Source: CAINVV01 sp036508555
GTDB taxonomy: Bacteria; Bacteroidota; Bacteroidia; Bacteroidales; Prolixibacteraceae
Direction of reading: 5' to 3'
Assembly (NCBI GenBank): GCA_036508555.1
Contig: DATCHD010000052.1
Span: 1-18,374 of the forward strand
Length of the DNA stretch: 18,374 nt
The position numbers and the translations under genes were made by a program. The notes beneath the pieces were generated by a model, which saw only the letters and a program-made list of their open reading frames with translations, ran no database searches and had not been told where the DNA came from. This document shows, one piece after another, positions 1 to 6,538 of the stretch (position 1 is its first letter; every line of letters starts with the position of its first letter).

Positions 1-73
1 TGGTCAGGTAGGCTACCAGTATCAGCAAAATAAAATATCCCCCAAGGAGTGATGCTACGAGGTACGGATTCAT
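1..73 (-). CDS. Sodium:solute symporter (SSS family), N-terminal fragment cut by window edge
   Basis: Only the first 24 codons are present. On the minus strand an ATG at 73-71 opens a frame that stays open to the window edge and begins MNPYLVASLLGGYFILLILV. This short N-terminus followed by one hydrophobic helix and an AYLT segment resembles the first transmembrane helix of sodium:solute symporters. The start lies 8 bp after the NamZ-type stop codon, so the two genes are probably one operon. In Bacteroidota such a transporter next to NamZ would be a good candidate for importing released muropeptide sugars across the inner membrane, but that substrate is inference. The family call rests on one helix and on context, so confidence is moderate. 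Confidence 0.55.
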   Translation of the reverse strand, partial: MNPYLVASLLGGYFILLILVAYLT

Positions 74-81
74 TCAGACAC

Positions 82-1275
82 TTAATATAAGGTGTATTTT
101 GATCTAACAATTTTGTACTTGTTGAGTTCCTCCTGCCAGGAAGCCGTGATCTCTTTTTCACTCTTGCCTGCCTGAATCATTTTAAGTACCTGATCATCAC
201 CCATCAGCAGATTGAACCAGCGTTCCCTTACCAGGAAAGTCGCAGGCTGATCAAATTTATGATACCAGTCCAGGAAATATTTGAGGGTAAAGTGGGGAAT
301 GTCCTTTAAATCCCTGAGATCCTGGCCATAACATACTTTGTCCTTCTGCAAAGGATTGGTGTCGAATCCCTTGAGACTTTTTGGTTTAAAGGAGAAACTG
401 CCAAATTTCTGGTCAGGAAAGCCCATTACCTGGAATGGAAAGGTCGTGCCCCTGCCAATGCTCACGCTGGTCGCTTCAAATAGGCAAAGCGAGGGATATA
501 GCCGGATGGAAGTGTAGTTAGGCAAATTAGGCGAGGGGTTAATAGGCGGTGAGTAGGTTGACTTATGGGTATAATTCTTAACAGGAATCACTTTGAGTTC
601 GCATTTGAGTCCGTTTTTCAGCCAACCTTCGCCATTAATCATCTGGGCCATTTCTCCAACGGTACATCCGTGGACGACAGGGATAGGATCCACGCCGACG
701 CCGGATTTAAATCCGGATTTTAGAATGGGCCCGTCACAGTAATCCCCGTTTGGATTTGGACGATCCAGCACCAGCAGCGGCTTTCCGTTTTCCGCACAGG
801 CCTCCATGACGTAATGCAAGGCGCTGATATAGGTGTAGAATCTACATCCAACATCCTGAATATCATATATTAACAGATCAATATCTGCAAGTTGTTCGGG
901 CGTTGGGCGATTGATTTTACCATAAATGGAGATGATAGGAATGCCTGTTTTCTCATCAACCGAGTTGCTGATTTTCTCTCCGGCATCCGCTTCTCCGCGC
1001 AGTCCGTGCTCCGGTGCAAAAAGTGCTTTCATGGTAATGCCCTGTGTCATCAGAAAATCGACCAGGTGCATACCTTTGGCAGTTGCCGTATGGTTGACAA
1101 CCAGTCCGATGCGTTTCCTTTTCAGGAGGGGCAGATATTGGTCGGGCCTGTCAGCGCCACAGATTATTGAGTTTTCCTGGGCTTTGACGTGGCTGAAAGT
1201 CATAACTAAAATCAGTACGAGTGCCGTTGCCCTGGACCAAGCATATCCGGCGATGGAGGGCAGGGAATTTTTCAT
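82..1275 (-). CDS. namZ: Exo-beta-N-acetylmuramidase NamZ-like protein (DUF1343, GH171)
   Basis: A 397-residue secreted protein of the DUF1343 family. The characterised member, Bacillus subtilis NamZ, removes non-reducing-end MurNAc from peptidoglycan fragments. Residues 1-32 form a signal peptide (hydrophobic run about 17-29, then KAQ). Family landmarks are GLVVNHTA (57-64), the APEHGLRG block with Glu89, YDIQDVGCRFYTY (137-149), DRPNP (171-175), VHGCTVGEM (201-209), NPSPNLPNY (246-254) and GRGTTFPFQ (274-282). The conserved Glu in PEHG is a plausible catalytic residue. Length is normal for the family. The start is an ATG; no Shine-Dalgarno is visible, and a weak TATCTTAG -7-like box lies at 1294-1301 on the minus strand. 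The gene heads an apparent operon with a symporter and is divergent from a beta-lactamase-fold gene, mirroring the namZ-nagZ-amiE-transporter group known in Bacillus. The family call is firm; periplasmic MurNAc release is inferred from homology. Confidence 0.9.
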   Translation of the reverse strand: MKNSLPSIAGYAWSRATALVLILVMTFSHVKAQENSIICGADRPDQYLPLLKRKRIGLVVNHTATAKGMHLVDFLMTQGITMKALFAPEHGLRGEADAGEKISNSVDEKTGIPIISIYGKINRPTPEQLADIDLLIYDIQDVGCRFYTYISALHYVMEACAENGKPLLVLDRPNPNGDYCDGPILKSGFKSGVGVDPIPVVHGCTVGEMAQMINGEGWLKNGLKCELKVIPVKNYTHKSTYSPPINPSPNLPNYTSIRLYPSLCLFEATSVSIGRGTTFPFQVMGFPDQKFGSFSFKPKSLKGFDTNPLQKDKVCYGQDLRDLKDIPHFTLKYFLDWYHKFDQPATFLVRERWFNLLMGDDQVLKMIQAGKSEKEITASWQEELNKYKIVRSKYTLY

Positions 1276-1320
1276 AAGTGTGGATATTTTCTGCTAAGAT
1301 AAAAATTTTTCAGAATTGGC

Positions 1321-1348
1321 TTGTTTTGGTTAGTTTTGGATAGGTTTA
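1321..1348 (+). promoter_or_regulatory. Possible promoter of the beta-lactamase-fold gene
   Basis: A TTG at 1321-1323 and a TAGGTTTA box at 1341-1348 are 17 bp apart. They resemble the Bacteroidota -33 (TTG) and -7 (TAnnTTTG) elements, with one mismatch in the last base of the -7 box. The box ends 16 bp before the ATG at 1365. The match is partial. Confidence 0.3.
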
Positions 1349-1364
1349 CGCAAAGTTTCATTTG

Positions 1365-3353
1365 ATGCACAAAACACTGCTGCTGATATTATCCCTGTCT
1401 ATGCTTTCTTTTTCGCTTTTCGCGCAGAAGAAGTCGCGGATGACAAAGCCTGCATCCGCCACGAAAACCGTCAGATCCGTGCAACCTGTTAAAGTGACGA
1501 AGTCTCCCCAGTCTGCAAGAACCACTCCTGTCTCAGTCATTTCAGCCGGGCGCCTGATCCGGTTAAACCAGAGGGAGTTGGCATATAAATCGATTGTTGT
1601 TCTTAAAAACGAATCACATTTATTGCCGCTAAACAGGCTGGATACTTTGAAAATATTGGTGATATGCATGGGGCAGGATAGTGTGCTCCCGCAATTCATT
1701 GACAGGTATGTGAAGACAGACCATCTTACGCTTCATCCTGACATGAATGCTGGAAAGATCAGGTATATCCTGGCAAAGCCGGAATCCTATAATATGATCA
1801 TTCTGGCGGTTAGCGAAAAAAATCATGACAGCAATTCCTCCGGAGCCAACTTCCGATCTTTAAAAGAGATGGAGGAAATGATTTCCGGCGTTTTTTCGCC
1901 TGGCACAAAAATGATGTTGATGCTGTTTGGCTCTCCGGCTTTTCTGGATCAATGGACTGGCAACGGAAATGCATTTGCGATTGTTGCGACAGACCAACTT
2001 GATTATGACAGAATGGATTTGGCCACTCAGCTATTATTCGGGGCAATCAACGCGGTAGGTCGACTTTCCTTCGACCTCGTGAAATACAGAAAGGGAGAGG
2101 GAGTCTCATTTGGGGCAATTAACCGGTTAAGTTATGTCCTACCTGAAGAACTAGGCATGGATTCCATCCGGCTTGCGCAAAGAATGGACTCCCTCGTAAA
2201 CATTGGCCTGAAAGAAAAGGCTTATCCGGGTTGTCAGATGCTGCTGGCCAAACGGGGGAAAGTATTTTACCAGAAATCCTATGGCTATCACACCTACGAT
2301 CAAACTCAACCTGTTCGGAATGATGATACTTATGACCTGGCATCTGTCACCAAAGTGCTTGCACCCGTGCCGGCCCTGATGATGCTGGCCGACCAGAAAA
2401 AATTTCTGATCACCAAAAAGATGAGCGATTACTGGCCCGACTGGAAGGGTAGCAACAAGGAGGGGATCTTGCTTTCTGACATTCTCTCACACCAGGCCAG
2501 ACTGCGGCCGGGAGTCACATTGTATCCAATGACCCTGACCGACAGAGACCACTACAAACCAGAATATTACACCTCGAAATCTTCTCCCGGTTACGAACTT
2601 TGTGTTGCCCTTAATCTCTATCTGCTAAATAGTTATCCGGATACGATTTATAAGATCATCAGAAATTCCCCGTTGCTGAAGACAAAAAAATATACCTACT
2701 CCGATCTCGGTTTTGTGTTGTTCCCAAAATTGATTGAAAACCTCTCAGGTGAATCATATGTCAGCTTCCTGCAAAGGAGATTGTATTCAAAATTGGGAGC
2801 TTCGACGCTGATGTATAATCCGTATCTCTCTGTGCCGGATTCGAAAATAGTGCCGACAGAAGACGACAGGTTATTCCGTCACGAGCTGCTATTGGGCCAT
2901 GTACACGATGAGACTGCCGCTCTCTTGGGTGGGATTTCCGGTAATGCCGGGCTGTTCGGTTGTGCCGGGGATGTTGCCAAAGTCATGCAGCTTTACCTTC
3001 AGAATGGTGAATACGGAAATGAACGGTATATTGCTTCAGAGACCGTGAAAAACTGGACAAGCAGTCATTTTCAGAAGACCAATAACCGCAGGGGATTCGG
3101 TTTTGACAAACCTGCAATTCAGTCTGACCGTTATGCCAGGAAAGAGAGATATCCATCTTCAGTGGTTTCAGAGCAAAGTTATGGTCATTCAGGTTACACG
3201 GGAACCTTCGTCTGGGCCGATCCGGTCAACGATCTTTTGTTCGTCTTTTTGTCCAACAGGGTATACCCTAGCCGGGATAATCTCAGGATCAACAGACTGA
3301 AATTAAGACCATTGCTATTGGAAACCATGTTCAAAATTGCTGGAGAGAAATAG
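1365..3353 (+). CDS. Secreted beta-lactamase-fold serine hydrolase with GH3 C-terminal-type domain (AmiE/EstB-like)
   Basis: A 662-residue protein. The frame can be opened by a TTG at 1362, but the ATG at 1365 gives a clean signal peptide (residues 1-20, ending SLFAQ). A Lys/Thr/Ser/Pro-rich linker follows (about 22-60). Residues about 65-240 resemble the C-terminal domain of GH3 glucosidases (SIVVLKNESHLLPL at 76-89; QLLFGAINAVGRLSF at 222-236). Residues about 260-655 are a class C beta-lactamase/PBP-like domain with intact motifs SVTK (327-330), YSD (445-447) and HSGYTGT (608-614), plus HDETAALLGGISGNAGLF near 514-531. The usual Bacteroidota relative, as I recall it, is about 1000 residues with a GH3 catalytic domain (NagZ-type) in front; here that domain is absent. 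The likely activity is a periplasmic muropeptide amidase or esterase, as for AmiE beside NamZ in Bacillus. Substrate is inferred, not seen. Confidence 0.85.
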   Translation: MHKTLLLILSLSMLSFSLFAQKKSRMTKPASATKTVRSVQPVKVTKSPQSARTTPVSVISAGRLIRLNQRELAYKSIVVLKNESHLLPLNRLDTLKILVICMGQDSVLPQFIDRYVKTDHLTLHPDMNAGKIRYILAKPESYNMIILAVSEKNHDSNSSGANFRSLKEMEEMISGVFSPGTKMMLMLFGSPAFLDQWTGNGNAFAIVATDQLDYDRMDLATQLLFGAINAVGRLSFDLVKYRKGEGVSFGAINRLSYVLPEELGMDSIRLAQRMDSLVNIGLKEKAYPGCQMLLAKRGKVFYQKSYGYHTYDQTQPVRNDDTYDLASVTKVLAPVPALMMLADQKKFLITKKMSDYWPDWKGSNKEGILLSDILSHQARLRPGVTLYPMTLTDRDHYKPEYYTSKSSPGYELCVALNLYLLNSYPDTIYKIIRNSPLLKTKKYTYSDLGFVLFPKLIENLSGESYVSFLQRRLYSKLGASTLMYNPYLSVPDSKIVPTEDDRLFRHELLLGHVHDETAALLGGISGNAGLFGCAGDVAKVMQLYLQNGEYGNERYIASETVKNWTSSHFQKTNNRRGFGFDKPAIQSDRYARKERYPSSVVSEQSYGHSGYTGTFVWADPVNDLLFVFLSNRVYPSRDNLRINRLKLRPLLLETMFKIAGEK

Positions 3354-3611
3354 GGTGTAATTTTTTTACATGTTATAAAACAGTTATTCGCCGGGGAGTT
3401 GATTTGCAAAATTAATTCTATGTATATCAACAGGTAATAGCTTGCCTCGGAAGTTTCAAATGTTAAAAAATCTAAATTTCAACTGTTCAGTTCTAATTGT
3501 TGTAACAGCCGTGCAACATTATTAAAGTTTTAGTATTAATTTGGCTGGACTGAACCAGAAAAATGGAGCCTTCATTTAGAAATATTTATTAACTTTTTAA
3601 AAATCAATACC

Positions 3612-3860
3612 ATGACTGAGAAAATAACATTTAATGAGTTAAGAAAGATTAAAGACACATTGCCTGACGGTTCAATGCACCGCATCGCAGAAGAATTGGG
3701 TCTGGATGTCGAAACCGTCAGGAATTATTTTGGAGGAGCAAATTATTCACATGGTAAAAGTGTGGGAATGCATATCGAGCAAGGTCCCAATGGAGGTATC
3801 GTCCTGCTTGATGACACAACGATATTAGAAAAAGCCCAGGAAATTCTGCACGGACATTAA
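3612..3860 (+). CDS. Small helix-turn-helix DNA-binding protein conserved in Bacteroidota
   Basis: An 82-residue protein starting at an ATG. Residues about 20-42 (SMHRIAEELGLDVETVRNYF) read as a helix-turn-helix. The segment after it (GGANYSHGKSVGMHIEQGP, then GGIVLLDDTTILEKAQEIL) matches, from memory, a family of short Bacteroidota proteins usually annotated only as DNA-binding protein. Target and role are unknown. The 258 bp upstream hold no gene I can support. They are AT-rich, with only an imperfect TTAATTTG box at 3536-3543. The gene is closed by a hairpin terminator 28 bp after its stop codon. The frame and family look real; a regulatory function is inferred. Confidence 0.8.
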   Translation: MTEKITFNELRKIKDTLPDGSMHRIAEELGLDVETVRNYFGGANYSHGKSVGMHIEQGPNGGIVLLDDTTILEKAQEILHGH

Positions 3861-3887
3861 TTCAAACAATTGGTTCAACACTCTGGT

Positions 3888-3917
3888 GACTGCCCCGGTT
3901 TTGGGGCGGTTTTTTTA
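3888..3917 (+). terminator. Rho-independent terminator after the small HTH gene
   Basis: GCCCC at 3892-3896 pairs with GGGGC at 3903-3907 around a GGTTTT loop, extended by weaker flanking pairs. A run of seven T (3911-3917) follows. It lies only 18 bp before the next start codon (3936), which makes it a possible attenuator of the DUF1080 gene. Confidence 0.8.
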
Positions 3918-3935
3918 AAATTAAAATCAAAAGAA

Positions 3936-4709
3936 ATGCGAAAAACCCTGTTCCTTGTAGCTTTTATGCTCCCGCTGCTTTTGGTGGCTAAATCAAAAGA
4001 GGAGAAGTTATTTAACGGCAAGAATCTTAATAACTGGGAGATATATATCGGCGCTGCCAGTGGTAAACCTACCGAGCCCCTTTTTACCGTTGTCAAGGTG
4101 AATGGTGAAAATCTGTTACGCATTACCGGTGAAGTAAATGCCTCACTGGCAACGAAGAAGGAGTATGAAAATTATCATCTCAAAATGGTCTTCAGATGGG
4201 GTGAAAAAGTTTTTAAACAAAAGAATTCAGGAATTTTGTATCATAGTTTTGGCCCTTTCGGGGAAGGTCTGGGCGTTTGGATGAGCGCCCACGAATTTCA
4301 ACTTTGCACTGGAAAGATGGGCGATTCCTATTGCATGGGAAATAGTTATTTTGAAATCCCTGCCGTGAAGGATCCTGATGGAAAAAATTTTCGCTATTCG
4401 GCTGATGGCACAAAATCACAGTTTGGAGGCACCTTTCCGGCAAAAAACTGCGCTAAAAAATCAGACCAGGAAAAGCATGCAGGTGAGTGGAATGTAGTTG
4501 ATTTGTGGTGCTTCGGCCGTAATTCTGTTCATGTAGTCAACGGTGTGGTCAACATGGTTAACTACAATTCCGGAAGTATTGACAAGGATGGAAAAATTCA
4601 ACCGCTTTCCGATGGAAGGATCCAGATCCAGTCCGAAGGAGGGGAGCTGTTCATCAAAAGCATTACCCTCGAAAAAATTGGTCAGATTCCTCCGGAATTA
4701 CTAAAATAG
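3936..4709 (+). CDS. Secreted DUF1080 (3-keto-disaccharide hydrolase-like) protein
   Basis: A 257-residue protein. The frame stays open upstream to a TTG at 3870, but that extension runs through the terminator hairpin. The ATG at 3936 gives a good signal peptide (MRKTLFLVAFMLPLLLVAKS). The mature part starts with the family hallmark KLFNGKNLNNW and continues as a concanavalin-like jelly roll: SLATKKEYENYHLKMVFRWG (about 69-88), NSGILYH, HEFQLCTGKMGDSY and a C-terminal GRIQIQSEGGELFIKSITLEKI strand pair. PF06439 members hydrolyse 3-keto-glycosides in characterised cases, and many others have no known substrate. No keto-sugar oxidoreductase is nearby, so the substrate here is open. No lipobox is seen, so the protein is probably periplasmic rather than a lipoprotein. 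Family call firm, activity inferred. Confidence 0.88.
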   Translation: MRKTLFLVAFMLPLLLVAKSKEEKLFNGKNLNNWEIYIGAASGKPTEPLFTVVKVNGENLLRITGEVNASLATKKEYENYHLKMVFRWGEKVFKQKNSGILYHSFGPFGEGLGVWMSAHEFQLCTGKMGDSYCMGNSYFEIPAVKDPDGKNFRYSADGTKSQFGGTFPAKNCAKKSDQEKHAGEWNVVDLWCFGRNSVHVVNGVVNMVNYNSGSIDKDGKIQPLSDGRIQIQSEGGELFIKSITLEKIGQIPPELLK

Positions 4710-4724
4710 TTGGGGGTACAACGC

Positions 4725-4761
4725 AAAAAAGGGGAAATCTCAGTCGGATTTCCCCTTTTTT
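4725..4761. terminator. Perfect bidirectional terminator between convergent genes
   Basis: Fifteen bases at 4725-4739 (AAAAAAGGGGAAATC) pair perfectly with 4747-4761 around a 7-base loop. Each strand ends in a run of six T, so it can serve both the DUF1080 gene on the plus strand and the NIPSNAP gene on the minus strand. Confidence 0.92.
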
Positions 4762-4777
4762 AGTGCTCTTTAGGAAT

Positions 4778-5581
4778 TTAAAAATCCGAATAGTCGGTCG
4801 GGTGCAAGAACAGAATAACAGATTTGGATACTGTATTCTTATATTCAGCCATACCAGAGATTTTTTTCCAGTTTGGATGAGCCGAGAAAGCACTCCAATG
4901 TGCAGTACGGGAAGCAAGGTCGGCGAAAGTGGTCATGTACATCAGGTTAGGCATCGTGCTTCCTGAAATTACTTCTGCATAGAAAAGGGCGTTGAATCCC
5001 AGATTCTTAAAAATGGCCCATTCACCGCCTTCGTTGAACATCTCAACTTTTTTCCGATAAAGGTTCTCAGTTCCGCCTTCATAACTTCTTAACTCATAAA
5101 TGCGCTGTGCATGAGGCGTCGGAAAGGAAGGGATGGTGAAATTAGGAATAAGGTGAAATGCCCTCAAAAGAATGGATTCCTTGCGCACAAACGGAGCCTG
5201 ATTGAAAGGGGCTCCCAGAAAATCAATGCCCGTTTTTTGATACTCCTGATCTTTCTGCAGCGCCTCAAGGGTCTTGGCGAAATGATCAAGAGAGGTGAAA
5301 GGAATCCACACGAATACTCTTTTACCGCTGAGTGTGTCAGTTTCAACTGGCTTAAAAACACCGACCGTCTTAATTCCCGCACGGTGTAAAGCAGGTAAGT
5401 AAGCATTTTTGAGGAAGTTATCAACTTTTTCCTCCTGTACTTTCCCGGTTAATTTGTAGACCTGGATCTGATAATAATCGCGTGTTTTGGAAAAACCTGA
5501 ATTTGTCATTAGCATGACAAATAAGGCTGCGAATATCAATTTCACAACTGATATTCCTGAATGTCTTTTCGTTTGGTACAT
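4778..5581 (-). CDS. NIPSNAP family protein with signal peptide
   Basis: A 267-residue exported protein. Residues about 12-31 form a hydrophobic signal segment (VVKLIFAALFVMLMTNSGFS). Two ferredoxin-like (dimeric alpha/beta barrel) halves follow. The first is divergent and begins at YYQIQVYKL. The second is a clear NIPSNAP domain: RIYELRSYEGGTENLYRKKVE, MFNEGGEWAIFKNLG, MPNLMYMTTF, then HWSAFSAHPNWKKI and a closing YSD. NIPSNAP proteins have no agreed enzymatic role in bacteria; the fold resembles small monooxygenases and dimeric stress proteins. The gene has its own TACTTTTG -7 box at 5618-5625 and ends at the shared terminator 4725-4761. Family call firm, function unknown. Confidence 0.88.
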   Translation of the reverse strand: MYQTKRHSGISVVKLIFAALFVMLMTNSGFSKTRDYYQIQVYKLTGKVQEEKVDNFLKNAYLPALHRAGIKTVGVFKPVETDTLSGKRVFVWIPFTSLDHFAKTLEALQKDQEYQKTGIDFLGAPFNQAPFVRKESILLRAFHLIPNFTIPSFPTPHAQRIYELRSYEGGTENLYRKKVEMFNEGGEWAIFKNLGFNALFYAEVISGSTMPNLMYMTTFADLASRTAHWSAFSAHPNWKKISGMAEYKNTVSKSVILFLHPTDYSDF

Positions 5582-5617
5582 GGGATTTTTTTAGTTTTGT
5601 TGTTTTTTACTTCGTAT

Positions 5618-5625
5618 CAAAAGTA
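5618..5625 (-). promoter_or_regulatory. -7 element of the NIPSNAP gene promoter
   Basis: The minus strand reads TACTTTTG, an exact match to the Bacteroidota TAnnTTTG -7 box, 36 bp before the ATG. No clear TTG is present at the -33 position, so the promoter may be weak or regulated. Confidence 0.5.
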
Positions 5626-5689
5626 TATAATTTTTTCTTCTCATCATAATTTCTTATTTTTGAGATGGACCGACTAGAAAATCTTTGGC

Positions 5690-6307
5690 TTAGTTCTGCA
5701 GTTTTTTTGTCTTGTCTCTTAAACTCTGCATTGTTTTCAAAGGATTGGAAACAATGACCGCATTGGCAATCCAGGCTGGAATCTCACCGCCCGGATCGGC
5801 ATGAAACTGATATACAACCTGAATAGTGTTGGTCGTTACTTCGTCTAGTTCCCAAAAACCCGAACCATTGTGTACGCGAATGAATTCGGCCCTTTCTTCT
5901 TTATAATCACTTCTTGGAACCAACTTTACCTGTGCATGCTTTCTATCCGGTGAAATGGAGGTTGATGCTTCATAAATTGCATCCCTCTTTTTGACAGGCC
6001 AGGGAGTATCAATGATAATATAGTGGATATCGTCATATCTGTCTTTCTGAAGAAGAACAGCTGCACTGCTGCAATTGGGGAAATTGATGGGGTAGTTTTT
6101 CACATCGGTAATGACGTCCAAAACATTGGTAATGGTGGTTTTTGGTATGGTAACTACTGCTCTGAATTCTTCAAATGGAGAACCGGCGACAGACCGGGTA
6201 TAAATTCTGACACCCATATCATCCTTTCTCAATTTCCAATCCGTATTGGCATTTGTATTGATTAGAATCAGACTAGCCAATAGAAATTTGATGTATAACA
6301 TATTCAA
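5690..6307 (-). CDS. START/SRPBCC-domain protein, probably exported
   Basis: A 205-residue protein with a hydrophobic N-terminus (about residues 3-18, ending NTNANTDW). The rest is one START-like lipid-binding domain: DWKLRKDDMGVRIYTRSVAGS, then FEEFRAVVTI, an ITDVKNYPINFPNCSSA helix region, HYIIIDTPWPVKKRDAIY, and a C-terminal amphipathic helix (NAVIVSNPLKTMQSLRDKTKKL). The PWPxxxRD block is characteristic of START proteins. The domain forms a hydrophobic cavity in known relatives; the ligand is unknown here. The start may be the ATG at 6307 or the one two codons later. A well-formed promoter lies 54 bp upstream. The gene is followed in the same direction by the NIPSNAP gene, which has its own -7 box, so the two are probably separate units. 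Confidence 0.83.
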   Translation of the reverse strand: MNMLYIKFLLASLILINTNANTDWKLRKDDMGVRIYTRSVAGSPFEEFRAVVTIPKTTITNVLDVITDVKNYPINFPNCSSAAVLLQKDRYDDIHYIIIDTPWPVKKRDAIYEASTSISPDRKHAQVKLVPRSDYKEERAEFIRVHNGSGFWELDEVTTNTIQVVYQFHADPGGEIPAWIANAVIVSNPLKTMQSLRDKTKKLQN

Positions 6308-6360
6308 TGATATTTCTTGTTAGGTTCTAATTACTAGACATATTTAAATTTTTCAGGGTA

Positions 6361-6391
6361 CAAAATTAATTTGTTTCTTCAATTTTTACAA
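6361..6391 (-). promoter_or_regulatory. Promoter of the START-domain gene
   Basis: On the minus strand TTG (6391-6389) and TAATTTTG (6368-6361) are separated by 20 bp, an excellent match to the Bacteroidota -33/-7 consensus. The start codon lies 54 bp downstream. Confidence 0.7.
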
Positions 6392-6417
6392 TTTTCTTGC
6401 CGGGAAAATTATTCGGA

Positions 6418-6459
6418 TAATAAGAAAACCCTCCGCTTAGCTTCCACTAATCAAAGGGT
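6418..6459 (-). terminator. Rho-independent terminator of the TonB receptor gene
   Basis: On the minus strand a 13-bp stem with one mismatch and two G-T pairs (6459-6447 with 6440-6428) encloses a TGGAAG loop and is followed by TTTTCTTATT. It lies about 80 bp after the receptor stop codon. Confidence 0.65.
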
Positions 6460-6538
6460 CTTGTTTTATCTAACCTTAACTAAACTTTCTTTTCGACATC
6501 TAAATATCCAAATGGTTTAATGCAGATTAGGTAAAAAT

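Noticed and set aside
3354..3390. Small hairpin TGTAA-N5-TTACA after the beta-lactamase-fold gene
   Set aside because: The stem is only five A/T-rich pairs and the T run lies inside the loop, so it is not a convincing terminator.
3870..3935. Upstream extension of the DUF1080 gene from a TTG codon
   Set aside because: It runs through a strong terminator hairpin, while the ATG at 3936 gives a standard signal peptide.
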